A stretch of DNA of 64,000 nt from Actinomycetospora chiangmaiensis DSM 45062. Its GTDB lineage: Bacteria > Actinomycetota > Actinomycetes > Mycobacteriales > Pseudonocardiaceae. Under the pieces are notes generated by a model, which saw only the letters and a list, made by a program, of their open reading frames with translations, made no database searches and was not told the DNA's origin. The stretch covers positions 1 to 64,000 of the forward strand of contig NZ_KB903248.1 of the NCBI RefSeq assembly GCF_000379625.1, in the 5' to 3' direction. Position numbers and translations under genes: made by a program. This document shows, piece by piece, positions 1-14,837 of this stretch (position 1 is the first letter of the stretch; every line of letters begins with the position of its first letter).

Positions 1-173
1 ATATCCGGTATTAGACCCAGTTTCCCAGGCTTATCCCAGAGTGGAGGGCAGGTCACCCACGTGTTACTCACCCGTTCGCCGCTCGTGTACCCCGAAGGGC
101 CTTACCGCTCGACTTGCATGTGTTAAGCACGCCGCCAGCGTTCGTCCTGAGCCAGGATCAAACTCTCCAACAA
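1..173 (-). rRNA. rrs: 16S ribosomal RNA, 5' end (partial)
   Basis: The reverse complement reads the universal 16S start (AGAGTTTGATCCTGGCTCAG and the following GACGAACGCTGGCGGCGTGC block). Aligning AGAGTTTG to E. coli position 8 puts the mature 5' end near 173. The rest of the gene lies beyond the left edge. The variable region with GTAAGGCCCTTCGGGG is actinobacterial and resembles Pseudonocardiaceae. The gene is transcribed leftward, away from tyrS. Confidence 0.97.
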
Positions 174-460
174 AAAACGTTAGAGACAACCAAGTCCCTG
201 ACAAAAACTAGCTACTCAAAGAAACCCCAACAAAATTGGGGCCAGAACACACAAAACGTCAGCACACTGTTGAGTTCTCAAAGGACGACCACACGAACCC
301 GCCCACACCCACCAGATGCGGCACCGCTCGGTGTCCCGATCGAGTCACACCCTACCAGACCGACTGGAGGGCAACCTCTCGAACCTATCCCGCCGCCCGG
401 CCCGGAGGCAACCCCCTCGCCCTGGCGACATCGAGAACATTACACGGGCCCTGAACGCCC
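174..460 (-). promoter_or_regulatory. rRNA operon leader and promoter region
   Basis: Between tyrS and 16S there is no gene. On the minus strand the leader carries CCTTTGAGAACTCAACAGTG (about 265-284), a block I recognise from actinobacterial rrn leaders and antitermination sites. A perfect hairpin CCCCAA/TTGGGG (225-241) lies nearer the 16S start and could belong to an RNase III processing stem. A candidate -10 box TGTAAT lies at 439-444 (minus strand); no convincing -35 was found. This leader is visibly less G+C-rich than the surrounding coding DNA. Confidence 0.7.
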
Positions 461-493
461 TCTCGAGGGGGGTCCCCCTTCGACGTTCCCGCA

Positions 494-519
494 GGTCGGG
501 CGGTGTTCCCCGCCCGACC
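494..519 (-). terminator. Hairpin terminator after tyrS
   Basis: A perfect 10-bp inverted repeat, GGTCGGGCGG/CCGCCCGACC with a 6-nt loop, starts 8 nt past the tyrS stop codon. There is no U-tract, which is common for actinobacterial terminators. It would separate tyrS transcription from the rrn promoter just downstream. A second G/C-rich near-palindrome lies at 463-483. Confidence 0.7.
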
Positions 520-527
520 CACGGTCG

Positions 528-1808
528 TCACCCCGCGGACACGAGCTCCACGCCCGCCGTCGTCCGCTTCCCGCGACGGACCACGAGCCAGCGGCCGTGC
601 AGCAGATCGGTCTCCGCCGGCGTCCAGTCCTCGGCCTCGACCTTGGCGTTGTTGACGTAGGCGCCGCCCTCGGCGACCGTCCGGCGGGCCGCGCCACGAC
701 CGGTGGCGAGGCCGGTGCCCACGAGCAGGTCCACGATCGTCGGGTTGTCGCTGCGGGGCACCGTCGTCGACGGCACCTCGGCCAGCGCCGCCGCGAGGGT
801 GGCCGCATCGAGCTCCCGGAGCTCCCCCCGCCCGAACAGCGCCTGGCTGGCGGCCTCGACCCGGGCGACCTCCTCGGGCCCGTGGACGAGTGCCGTCACG
901 GACTCCGCGAGGGCCCGCTGAGCGGCCCGCGCCTGTGGCTTCTCGACCGTCAGCCGCTCGAGGTCCTCGATCTCCTCGTGGGAGAGCCACGTGAAGGCCC
1001 GCAGGTACTCCCCCACCTTCGCGTCCTCGGCGTTGATCCAGAACTGGTAGAAGGCGTACGGACTCGTCAGGGAGGGGTCGAGCCAGACGGTGCCCGCCTC
1101 GGTCTTGCCGAACTTCGAGCCGTCGGCCTTGGTGATGAGCGGCGTCCCGAGCGCGTGGACCGAGCGGCCCTCCACCCGGTGGATGAGGTCGATCCCCGCG
1201 GTCAGGTTGCCCCACTGGTCGCTGCCGCCGGTCTGCATCGTGCAGCCGTAGCGGCGGTACAGCTCGAGGAAGTCGTAGGACTGCAGGATCTGGTAGGAGA
1301 ACTCGGCGTAGCTGATGCCCTCGTCGGACTCCATGCGCCGGCTCACGGCCTCCTTGGCGAGCATCCGGCCGACCCGGAAGTGCTTGCCGAGGTCGCGGAG
1401 GAAGTCCAGGGCCGAGACGCCCTCGGTCCAGTCCAGGTTGTTCACCAGGAGCGCGCCGTTGCTGCCGTCGAAGTCGAGGAAGGGCCGCAGCTGTGCGCCG
1501 ATCTTGTCCACCCAGCCGGCGACGAGGTCCCGGTCGTTGAGCGTCCGCTCCGACGTCGGCTTCGGGTCGCCGATGAGCCCGGTGGCCCCACCCACGAGTG
1601 CGATGGGCCGGTGTCCGGCCTGCTGGAACCGCGCGAGGGTCAGCCACTGCAGCAGGTGCCCGATGTGCGCACTCGGCGCCGTGGGGTCGATGCCGGAATA
1701 GAGGGTGACCGTCCCCGCGTCGAGGTCGCGGCGCAGGGCGTCGAGGTCGGTGCTCTGGGCGATCAGACCCCGCCAGGCGAGGTCGTCGAGGATGTGCGGT
1801 GCGGTCAC
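528..1808 (-). CDS. tyrS: Tyrosyl-tRNA synthetase
   Basis: Charges tRNA-Tyr with tyrosine in the cytoplasm. The 426-residue protein has the class I signature HIGH at about residues 48-51, the tyrosine-pocket segment GGSDQWGN near 194-201, the KFGKT form of the KMSKS loop near 232-236 and a C-terminal S4 RNA-binding domain. Two adjacent GTG codons (1811, 1808) can start it; both give the expected beginning [20 protein letters not shown] element lies just upstream. It is the last gene of the run arg-mpg-tyrS, 24 nt after mpg, and is followed by a hairpin and the rRNA operon. Placement of tyrS next to rrn is familiar in actinomycetes. No T-box leader is visible. Confidence 0.96.
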   Translation of the reverse strand: MTAPHILDDLAWRGLIAQSTDLDALRRDLDAGTVTLYSGIDPTAPSAHIGHLLQWLTLARFQQAGHRPIALVGGATGLIGDPKPTSERTLNDRDLVAGWVDKIGAQLRPFLDFDGSNGALLVNNLDWTEGVSALDFLRDLGKHFRVGRMLAKEAVSRRMESDEGISYAEFSYQILQSYDFLELYRRYGCTMQTGGSDQWGNLTAGIDLIHRVEGRSVHALGTPLITKADGSKFGKTEAGTVWLDPSLTSPYAFYQFWINAEDAKVGEYLRAFTWLSHEEIEDLERLTVEKPQARAAQRALAESVTALVHGPEEVARVEAASQALFGRGELRELDAATLAAALAEVPSTTVPRSDNPTIVDLLVGTGLATGRGAARRTVAEGGAYVNNAKVEAEDWTPAETDLLHGRWLVVRRGKRTTAGVELVSAG

Positions 1809-1834
1809 CACCCCATTGTCCCCGGTACGCCGCG

Positions 1835-6731
<4,897 letters not shown>

Positions 6732-6735
<4 letters not shown>

Positions 6736-7676
6736 GCGGGGGGACCTCCTTCGTGTGGGTGCGGGAGCGGAGCCGGGGCGAGCGGAGCGACGGGGGAAGG
6801 GACGACCATCGTCCCGACGCCCGTGCTGGTGAAGACCTCGAGCAGCACCGAGTGCGCGACCCGCCCGTCGATGACGTGGGCGCGCGGGACGCCGCCCTCG
6901 ACCGCCCGCAGGCAGGCCTCCATCTTCGGGATCATGCCGCTCGACAGACCGGGCAGGAGCTCGGCGAGCTCCGTCGCGTCGATCTCGGACCGCAGGCTGG
7001 AGCGGTCCGGCCAGTCGGTGTAGAGCCCCTCGACGTCGGTGAGGACGACGAGCTTGCGGGCCCCGAGTGCCACGGCGAGCGCTCCGGCGGCGGTGTCGGC
7101 GTTGACGTTGTGCACCACGCCGTCGACGTCGGGCGCGACGGTGGAGATGACCGGGATGCGACCGCCCGCCACGAGGTCGAGCACGGCGGCGGGGTTGACG
7201 TCGACGACGTCCCCGACGAGTCCGACGTCGACCTGCTCCCCGTTCACCGAGGCGGTGCGGCGCGCGGCGGTGAACAGCTGCGCGTCCTCCCCGGACATGC
7301 CGACCGCGAGCGGTCCGTGGGCGTTCACCAGGCCGACGAGCTCGCGCCCGACCTGGCCGACGAGCACCATCCGGACGACGTCCATGGTCTCGGGAGTGGT
7401 GACGCGCAGACCGCCACGGAACTCCCCGGTCATGCCCAACCGGTCGAGCATCGCCGTGATCTGCGGGCCGCCCCCGTGCACCACGACGGGACGGATCCCG
7501 GCGAGGCGCAGGAAGACCATGTCCTCCGCGAAGGCGCGCCGCAGCTCGTCGTCGACCATGGCGTTCCCGCCGTACTTGACGACCACGACCGCGTCCTGGA
7601 ACTCCCGCAGCCACGGCAGGGCCTCGGCGAGGACGGCCGCCTTGGCCTGCGCGTCCTCGTGCACGGTGCTGGTCAT
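6732..7676 (-). CDS. argB: Acetylglutamate kinase
   Basis: Phosphorylates N-acetylglutamate, the committed, usually arginine-inhibited step. The 314-residue protein has the amino-acid-kinase features [10 protein letters not shown] (phosphate loop with lysine), [10 protein letters not shown] (acetylglutamate loop), [12 protein letters not shown] and the C-terminal lysine segment [10 protein letters not shown]. The start ATG overlaps the argJ stop. The last ~20 residues are proline-rich and beyond the usual fold. Confidence 0.97.
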
Positions 7677-8833
7677 GACGAGTAGGCGCTGTTCTCTTCG
7701 ACGTAGGCGTGGGACAGGTCGGTGGTCAGCACCGTCGCGGTGCCGGCGCCGAGCCCGAGGTCGACCTCGACGGTGACGTCGCGGCCGGAGAGATCGGCCT
7801 TCGACCGGTCCCCCACCGCGGCCGCCGCGGCGCACAGCAGCACGTTGTTGACCGTCACCGACAGCGTCTCGGGCTCCACCCGGGCCTCGCTGGCCCCGAC
7901 GGCGGCCGCGATCCGTCCCCAGTTCGGGTCGGAGCCGAAGAGCGCCGTCTTCACCAGGCTGTCCCGCGCGACGGCCCGTGCACCGACGAGGGCGTCGGCA
8001 TCCGAGGCCGCGCCGGTCACGGTGACGACGATGCGCTTCGTGACCCCCTCGGCGTCGGCCTGCAGACCGCGCGCGAGCTCGGCGCACACCTCGCGCAGCT
8101 CGGCGGCGAAGGTCGCCTCGTCGGGGGCCACCCCGGAGGCGCCGGAGGCGAGCAGCAGCACGGTGTCGTTGGTGCTGGTGGACCCGTCGATGTCGAGCCG
8201 GTCGAACGTCATGGCCGTGGCCGCCCGCAGTGCGCGGTCGGCGACGCCGGCGTCGAGCTCCGCGTCGGTGGTGACGACGACGAGCATCGTGGCGAGGCTG
8301 GGCGCCATCATCCCGGCGCCCTTGGCGAACCCGCCGACGGTCCAGTCGTCGCGGGAGCGGACGGCCTGCTTGTCGACGGTGTCGGTGGTGAGGACCGCGG
8401 TGGCGGCGAGGGACCCGGCCTCGGCGTCGGCGCCGAGCGACCCCGCGGCGTCGTCCACCCCGGCGAGCAGGGAGGGCATCGGGAGGCGCTCCCCGATCAG
8501 CCCCGTGGAGCAGACGGCGACCTCGATCGCACCGCACCCGAGGACCTCGGCGACCTTCTCGGCGGTGCGGTGGGTGTCGCCGAACCCGTCCGGACCGGTG
8601 CACGCGTTGGCGCCGCCGGAGTTGAGCACGACCGCCCGCAGCGCGTGCTCCCGCAGCACCTGCTGCGACCACAGGACCGGGGCCGCCTTGACCTGGTTGC
8701 GGGTGAACACCCCGGCCGCGGTGTGTGACGGCCCGTCGTTCACCACGAGGGCCAGATCGGGACGGTCGCCGTGGGCGCGCAGGCCGGCACGGACTCCGGC
8801 GGCGCGGAAGCCGGCGGCGGCGGTGACGCTCAC
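7673..8833 (-). CDS. argJ: Bifunctional glutamate N-acetyltransferase/ornithine acetyltransferase
   Basis: Transfers the acetyl group from N-acetylornithine to glutamate (and can use acetyl-CoA), giving the cyclic acetyl pathway. The 386-residue precursor is expected to self-cleave before the threonine of the ATML motif; here it is [15 protein letters not shown]. The downstream [11 protein letters not shown] and [10 protein letters not shown] blocks are also typical. It starts with GTG at 8833, 40 nt after argC, and its stop overlaps argB. Its presence means no separate argE is required. Confidence 0.97.
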   Translation of the reverse strand: MSVTAAAGFRAAGVRAGLRAHGDRPDLALVVNDGPSHTAAGVFTRNQVKAAPVLWSQQVLREHALRAVVLNSGGANACTGPDGFGDTHRTAEKVAEVLGCGAIEVAVCSTGLIGERLPMPSLLAGVDDAAGSLGADAEAGSLAATAVLTTDTVDKQAVRSRDDWTVGGFAKGAGMMAPSLATMLVVVTTDAELDAGVADRALRAATAMTFDRLDIDGSTSTNDTVLLLASGASGVAPDEATFAAELREVCAELARGLQADAEGVTKRIVVTVTGAASDADALVGARAVARDSLVKTALFGSDPNWGRIAAAVGASEARVEPETLSVTVNNVLLCAAAAAVGDRSKADLSGRDVTVEVDLGLGAGTATVLTTDLSHAYVEENSAYSS

Positions 8834-8873
8834 GACGTGCTCCGGGGATGGTCGGCGGACGGGACGGGGACGG

Positions 8874-9934
<1,061 letters not shown>

Positions 9935-9940
9935 ACGTGG

Positions 9941-11875
9941 TCAGCGGAACTCGTGTCGCCCCGGCGTCAGCCAGGTGAGCGCCGGCTGGTCCCCGGTCGC
10001 GGGTGCCCGGACGACCTCCGGTCCACCCGTGCCGGCGGGTGCGGGCGTGGGCGTGGGCGTCGGGAACGACGGGTGCGGCTCGCGCAGGGTAGGGCCGTCG
10101 ATGACGGCCGGGTCGACCACGGTGGGGGTCGGCGCGGCGGGCGCCGCCGCACCCGTCGTCGGGACCTCGCCGCAGGCAGCGACCGGAGAGGCCACCGGGG
10201 CCACCGGGGCCACCGGGTCCCCGTCGCCGCGACGGGGCGAGGGCGCCACGGCGCCCGCCGCCACCGGGTCCCGGCCGAGCAGGGCGGTCGCGACCCAGTC
10301 GAGGACGATCCGCGCCTTGCGTTCGGCGGTCGGCATGGCCCAGAGGTGGTAGGCGCGGTGCAGCGCGTAGGCGGGCCAGCCCATGAGGCGCACCCCGCGG
10401 ATCTCCGCGACGCCCCGGCGGCGGCCGAGTCCGGCGACGACCCCGGCCGAGGCGTGCTGGTAGGGCTGCAGCGGGCGGCCGCCGAGGTGGGCGACGACGT
10501 TGCCCGCCAGCACCCGCGCCTGACGCACCGCGTGCTGGGCGGTCGGCGCGGTGAGCACCTGCGGGTTCTCGTCGGCGAGCAGGGCGCCGCGGGCGAGGTC
10601 CGGCACCGCGGCGCCGTCCCCGGCCGCGAACACGTGCGTCCGGCCGATGACCTGCAGCATCGCGGTGCACCGCACCTTGCCGGTGCGCTCGAGCGGCAGG
10701 TCGGTGCGCTCGAGCAGCGGGTGCGGCCGGGTGCCGGCGGCCACGACGACCGTGTCCGTCGGGACCGTGGTCCCGTCCGCGAGCCGGACCACGCCGCCCT
10801 CGGCGGACACCAGACCGGCGCCGACGCGGACCTCGACGCCGCGCCGGGCGAGCCGGCCGTGGACGCGGGCCGCGGTCGGCTCGCTCACCTCGGGCATGAT
10901 CCGCTTCGCGGCCTCGACGAGCACCCACCGCAGCTCGTCGGGGTCGATCCCGACCTGGCGTCCCGCGCGCCGGGCGAGGTCCTCGAGCTCGCCGAGGGCC
11001 TCCACCCCCGCGAAGCCGCCCCCGACGACGACGAAGGTGAGCAGCCGCGCCCGCCGTGCGGCCTCGGCCGGGGTGGTCGGCACGACGGAGGCGGCGGCGT
11101 CGAGCCGGGAGAGCACCTGGTCGCGCAGCGCCGCGGCGTCCGACACGCTGCGGAAGGTGAACGCGCACTCGGCGAGCCCGGGCACCGGCAGCTCCCGCGC
11201 CACGGCGCCCGGCGCGATCACGAGCACGTCGTAGGGGATCTCCTTCGAGAGCCCGTCGGGCAGCGAGACCACGGCACGACGGCGGGCGTCGTCGATCGCG
11301 ACGACCGACCCGGTGACCACGTCGCAGCGGTCGAGCACCCGGCGCAGCGACACGGTGAGGTGCCGCGGGGCGATCGAGCCGCCCGCCGCCTCGGGCAGGA
11401 ACGGCTGGTAGGTCATGTGCGGCTGCGGGTCGACCACCGTGATCGAGCCGACGGGGGTCGACGCGCGGTCCCGCGGGCCTCGGCGCCGACCGCGGTGCCG
11501 CCCGTCGCCGGAACGCCCGAGACGCGCCTGCAGGGCCCGGGCCGCGACGAGCCCGACGTACCCGCCGCCGACCACCAGGACCCGGGCGCCCGGCACGAAG
11601 TCCCCGGTGTCGGGGTGGCCGGGCAGGACGCCCGGCGACCGCAGCACGGTGCCGCCGGCGAGCGCCGCGCCGCCGCCCAGCGCGACGACGGCGAGCCCCG
11701 CGGCGAGCCACCAGCCGACGAGGCCCGCCGCCCACAGCCCGAGGATCAGCGCCGGCCCGGTGAGTACGCCGAGGAGGGCGACGAGCCGGGTCGGCGTGCG
11801 GGGGCGGCGGCCCGTCGGGGACCACTGGGTCGGCACATCGGGCACGCCCGGGTACTGCGCCGGGTACTGCGGCAT
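9941..11875 (-). CDS. Type II NADH dehydrogenase-like flavoprotein with N-terminal membrane segment
   Basis: Pyridine nucleotide-disulphide oxidoreductase of the NDH-2 type, probably passing electrons from NADH to quinone at the membrane. In the 644-residue protein, two hydrophobic helices (about 31-75) come first. An FAD motif VLVVGGGYVGLVAARAL (~99-115), the NDH-2 hallmark YQPFLPEAAGG, a second nucleotide motif FVVVGGGFAGVEALGEL and the C-terminal WPAYALHRAYHLW segment follow. The last ~100 residues are a Pro/Ala/Thr-rich tail. ATG 11875 is chosen for its AGGAG site 7 nt upstream; an earlier in-frame start at 11971 adds a low-complexity leader. N-terminal helices are unusual because most NDH-2 enzymes bind the membrane through their C terminus. 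Confidence 0.85.
   Translation of the reverse strand: MPQYPAQYPGVPDVPTQWSPTGRRPRTPTRLVALLGVLTGPALILGLWAAGLVGWWLAAGLAVVALGGGAALAGGTVLRSPGVLPGHPDTGDFVPGARVLVVGGGYVGLVAARALQARLGRSGDGRHRGRRRGPRDRASTPVGSITVVDPQPHMTYQPFLPEAAGGSIAPRHLTVSLRRVLDRCDVVTGSVVAIDDARRRAVVSLPDGLSKEIPYDVLVIAPGAVARELPVPGLAECAFTFRSVSDAAALRDQVLSRLDAAASVVPTTPAEAARRARLLTFVVVGGGFAGVEALGELEDLARRAGRQVGIDPDELRWVLVEAAKRIMPEVSEPTAARVHGRLARRGVEVRVGAGLVSAEGGVVRLADGTTVPTDTVVVAAGTRPHPLLERTDLPLERTGKVRCTAMLQVIGRTHVFAAGDGAAVPDLARGALLADENPQVLTAPTAQHAVRQARVLAGNVVAHLGGRPLQPYQHASAGVVAGLGRRRGVAEIRGVRLMGWPAYALHRAYHLWAMPTAERKARIVLDWVATALLGRDPVAAGAVAPSPRRGDGDPVAPVAPVASPVAACGEVPTTGAAAPAAPTPTVVDPAVIDGPTLREPHPSFPTPTPTPAPAGTGGPEVVRAPATGDQPALTWLTPGRHEFR
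10191..10217 (-). repeat. 9-bp tandem repeat in the NDH-2 tail
   Basis: Three perfect copies of GCCACCGGG in tandem encode a Val-Ala-Pro repeat in the proline-rich C-terminal tail of the NDH-2-like protein. Such in-frame repeats can change in number by slippage. Confidence 0.85.
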
Positions 11876-12102
11876 CGCGTGGGCTCCTGTCGGGGGCAGG
11901 ACGGGGTGGCTGTCGTCCACCGACCGGGCGGACCCGGGGGGAGCCGGTGGACGACTGCTCACGCTAGGCACACGGACGCGTGCGGAGCGCGCAGCTGAGA
12001 AGGGCTCGGGCCCTCGCCGCCCGACGCCGTCCGGCCCGCGCTCAACTGCGCCGGATTGGTCCGCGCGGAGCAGTGCCCTGCAGCGAACGCGCGTTCGACC
12101 TC

Positions 12103-13746
12103 TCAGGAAGCGGCGTCACTCCACGCCGGACCGCCGGCCGCGCCGAGGAGCGTGTCGCGGAGATCCCGCTTGAGGACCTTGCCCGCCGCCGACATCGGCA
12201 GCGCGTCCACCACGAAGATCCGTCGGAGCCGCTCGTAGGGCCGGACGGCTCCGTTGATCGCGGCCGCGAGGTCGGCGACCACGTCGGGACCCGACCCCGC
12301 CGAGAGGACCACGGCCGCCGTCGGGAACTCACCCACGGCGTCGTCGGGCAGGCCGACCACCGCCGCCGTCAGGACCTCCGGGCGGGCGACGAGACGCTCC
12401 TCGAGCTCGCGCGGGTAGACGTTGTAGCCCTTGAACAGCAGCATGTCCTTGACGCGGTCGACCACGGACACGAGCCCGTCGGCGTCGACGATGCCGATGT
12501 CCCCGGTCCGCAGCCAGCCATCGACGAGCGTCTCGGCCGTCTCGTCGGGACGGTCGTGGTAGCAGCGCATCACCTGCGGCCCGCGCGCCCAGATCTCGCC
12601 GCGCTCCCCCACGCCGACCGGGTCGTCGCCGGGGCGCCCGGAGCCCACCTCGAGCAACGCGAGCTCGGTGTCGGCGATCGGGACGCCGACGGTGCCGATG
12701 CGCCGGTGCGCGGACCGCGCCGACGGCGAGGTGCAGAGCGCCATCGTCGCCTCGGTGAGCCCGTAGCCCTCGAGGACGATCGCGTCGGGCATCAGGGCCG
12801 CGATGCGTTCGGCCTGCGCGACCGCCATCGGGCTCGCGCCGGAGGTCACGGACCGGACGCTGGAGAGGTCGCGGGTGCGGGCGTCGGGGTGCGCGAGCAG
12901 CGCGTGGTACATCGCGGGCGCCCCGGACAGGGTGGTCGCGCGGTGCCGCTCGACGTCGGCCAGGTAGACGGCGGGGTCGAAGCGGTCCTGGACGACGGCC
13001 GTGGTTCCGGTGACCAGACCGATGGTGAGCCCGTTGGTGCCCATGGCGTGGAACCACGGCGCGACGGCGAGGGCGACGCCCTGCCCGAGCCGCACCGGGT
13101 GCTCCTCGGGCGGCGAGGTCTGCTCGACGGTGATGCCGCCGTGGACGTCGGGGGCGGGGACCGTGCCGGAGCCCGACGCCGCGTACTGCAGGACGTTCGC
13201 GACGACGTTGGCGTGGGTGAGCTCCACGCCCTTCGACCGCCCCGTCGTCCCGCCGGTGTAGGCGAGGTGGGCCAGCGCGACGGTGGGGTCGAGCTCGACG
13301 TCGGGCGGGGCGTCGGCCGGGCCGGTGGGCAGGTCGAGGTGCCGGCCGTCGGTCCCGATGACGTTCGTGAGGGTGGTGTCGCGACTGACGACCGCGACGG
13401 CCCCGGCGTCCTCGAGCTGGGCCCGCAGCAGGTCCGGCGGGAGGGCCAGGCTCGCGAGCGCGACGGTGGCACCGGCCAGCAGGATGCCGTGGTAGGCGAC
13501 CGGCCAGACCAGCGAGTTCGGCAGGTGCAGCCCGACGACGTCGCCCGGCCGGATCCCGCGCGCCACGAGCGCGTGGGCGACGGCGCACGCCTCGGCCCAC
13601 AGGTCGCGGAACGTCAGCGCGTCGTCGTGGTGCACGAGGGCGGCGCGGTCGCCGTACCGCCGGGCGGCGCCGTCGAGCAGGGCCCCGACGGGGACCACGG
13701 GGAGGTCGATGGAGATCGGGGAGCGCAGCGTCGAGCCCGTCGTCAT
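12103..13746 (-). CDS. Acyl-CoA synthetase / AMP-dependent ligase
   Basis: Adenylate-forming enzyme that activates a carboxylic acid with ATP and CoA; the substrate cannot be read from sequence. The 547-residue protein has the P-loop-like AMP motif LAYTGGTTGRSKGVELTH, the A5 motif EGYGLTEAT, the A7/A8 region WLRTGDIGIVDADG and the C-terminal catalytic lysine in SAAGKVLKRDLRD. The start is ATG (MTTGSTLRSPI). It stands alone, between the NDH-2 gene and a winged-helix gene, both on the same strand. It resembles the FadD-like fatty-acid or aromatic-acid ligases common in actinomycetes. Confidence 0.88.
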   Translation of the reverse strand: MTTGSTLRSPISIDLPVVPVGALLDGAARRYGDRAALVHHDDALTFRDLWAEACAVAHALVARGIRPGDVVGLHLPNSLVWPVAYHGILLAGATVALASLALPPDLLRAQLEDAGAVAVVSRDTTLTNVIGTDGRHLDLPTGPADAPPDVELDPTVALAHLAYTGGTTGRSKGVELTHANVVANVLQYAASGSGTVPAPDVHGGITVEQTSPPEEHPVRLGQGVALAVAPWFHAMGTNGLTIGLVTGTTAVVQDRFDPAVYLADVERHRATTLSGAPAMYHALLAHPDARTRDLSSVRSVTSGASPMAVAQAERIAALMPDAIVLEGYGLTEATMALCTSPSARSAHRRIGTVGVPIADTELALLEVGSGRPGDDPVGVGERGEIWARGPQVMRCYHDRPDETAETLVDGWLRTGDIGIVDADGLVSVVDRVKDMLLFKGYNVYPRELEERLVARPEVLTAAVVGLPDDAVGEFPTAAVVLSAGSGPDVVADLAAAINGAVRPYERLRRIFVVDALPMSAAGKVLKRDLRDTLLGAAGGPAWSDAAS

Positions 13747-13765
13747 GAACCGGGAGTCTGCTCCT

Positions 13766-13817
13766 CCACGACGTGGATTTCCTGCCACTGGACGCCAGCA
13801 ACGACGCTTCGCTGCCA
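13766..13817. repeat. Dispersed ~52-bp repeat, copy 1
   Basis: On the minus strand this spacer contains GCAGCGAAGCGTCGTTGCTG followed by GCGTCCAGTGGCAGG and a CCACGTCGT tail. Almost the same sequence recurs at 50348-50400. The core GCGTCGTTGCT is also in both arms of a hairpin at 45178-45230. It lies between the acyl-CoA ligase start and the stop of the next gene upstream. Confidence 0.8.
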
Positions 13818-13824
13818 CGACGGA

Positions 13825-14829
13825 TCAGAACAGCGCCCGCTCCACCCGACGGTTGCGGCCGCTCCCCTTCCACGCCCAGGTCCCGACGATCCGGCCGTCG
13901 CGCACCACCGTCGGGCGGAACACCCCGTTGCCCCCGGGGACGATCGCGTCGGCGTGCGCCGGGTCCAGCACCTGCGAGCGATCGGCGTAGCCGAGGACGA
14001 ACTCGTCGAAGCCGGGCAGCAGGAGCTCGTCGGGGACCTCCGCGGCCGCGAGGCGGTCAGGCGTCCCCGGGTCGTGGAGCAGGCCGTCGGTCTCGGCGAG
14101 GTCGGGGCGGGCGCCGTCGATCGCGGTCGTGACGTCGGCCGCGGGCAGCCCCGTCCACCGGGCGAAGTCCTTCCGGTCCGCCGGGCCGTGGGAGCGGAAG
14201 TAGCGGCGGGCCCACTCGACGAGGGCCTCGTCGCGGTCGAGCCGCCGGGGCGTCGGCACCCACTCGTCGAGCAGCACGAAGGCCTGCTCCTTCGGTCCGG
14301 CGAACGGCCCCTGGACGAGCAGGCCACGCTGGCAGAGGACGCTCAGCGCGTGGTAGGCGCGCGAGCCGGAGAGGTCGAGCCCGGCGTCGGCCCAGCGCGC
14401 GGCCATCTCGGCCCGGGTCCGCCGCCCACCGCCGCGCAGCACCTCGGCCGCGACCTCCCCGGCCCGCTCGAGGGTGTCCTCCGCGAGCCCGAGCCCAGCG
14501 CGCCGCTTCGCCGCCGCGGCCAGGGGGCGGGGCGTGCCGAGCGGCAGCATCCAGGCGAGGTCCTCGGCCGCGACCACGTGCAGGGTGCCGCGCATCGGCC
14601 ACGACCGGACGATCCGTCCGTCGTCGAACGCCCGACGGACCGCGTCGACGTCGCCCGCCGTCGTCCGCAGCGCGATCGACTCCAGGACACCCGGCAGGTC
14701 CTGCCCCTGGGCGCAGCCCAGCCAGGCCGCGGCGTCCGCGGGTGTGACGCACCGCTCGCCCACCAGACGCAGGGCGGCGAGCCGGAGGAGTCCGACCATG
14801 TTCTTCACGACCCCGGATCCTGGCAGCAT
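13825..14829 (-). CDS. Winged helix DNA-binding domain protein (HTH_42/AlkZ-like family)
   Basis: A 334-residue protein of the winged-helix family that includes DNA-crosslink glycosylases of the AlkZ type. Features: AAAWLGCAQGQDLPGVLESI and IVRSWPMRGTLHVVAAEDL (both typical early blocks), then FRSHGPADRKDFARWTGLP and a C-terminal DELLLPGFDEFVLGYADRS. AlkZ uses a QxQ motif in the early AQxQ region; here the equivalent reads CAQGQDLP, so glycosylase activity is possible but unproven. The ATG at 14829 is 8 nt from the divergent decarboxylase start; GTG 14808 or ATG 14796 are alternatives that would leave promoter room. Confidence 0.75.
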   Translation of the reverse strand: MLPGSGVVKNMVGLLRLAALRLVGERCVTPADAAAWLGCAQGQDLPGVLESIALRTTAGDVDAVRRAFDDGRIVRSWPMRGTLHVVAAEDLAWMLPLGTPRPLAAAAKRRAGLGLAEDTLERAGEVAAEVLRGGGRRTRAEMAARWADAGLDLSGSRAYHALSVLCQRGLLVQGPFAGPKEQAFVLLDEWVPTPRRLDRDEALVEWARRYFRSHGPADRKDFARWTGLPAADVTTAIDGARPDLAETDGLLHDPGTPDRLAAAEVPDELLLPGFDEFVLGYADRSQVLDPAHADAIVPGGNGVFRPTVVRDGRIVGTWAWKGSGRNRRVERALF

Positions 14830-14837
14830 CGGCCGAC

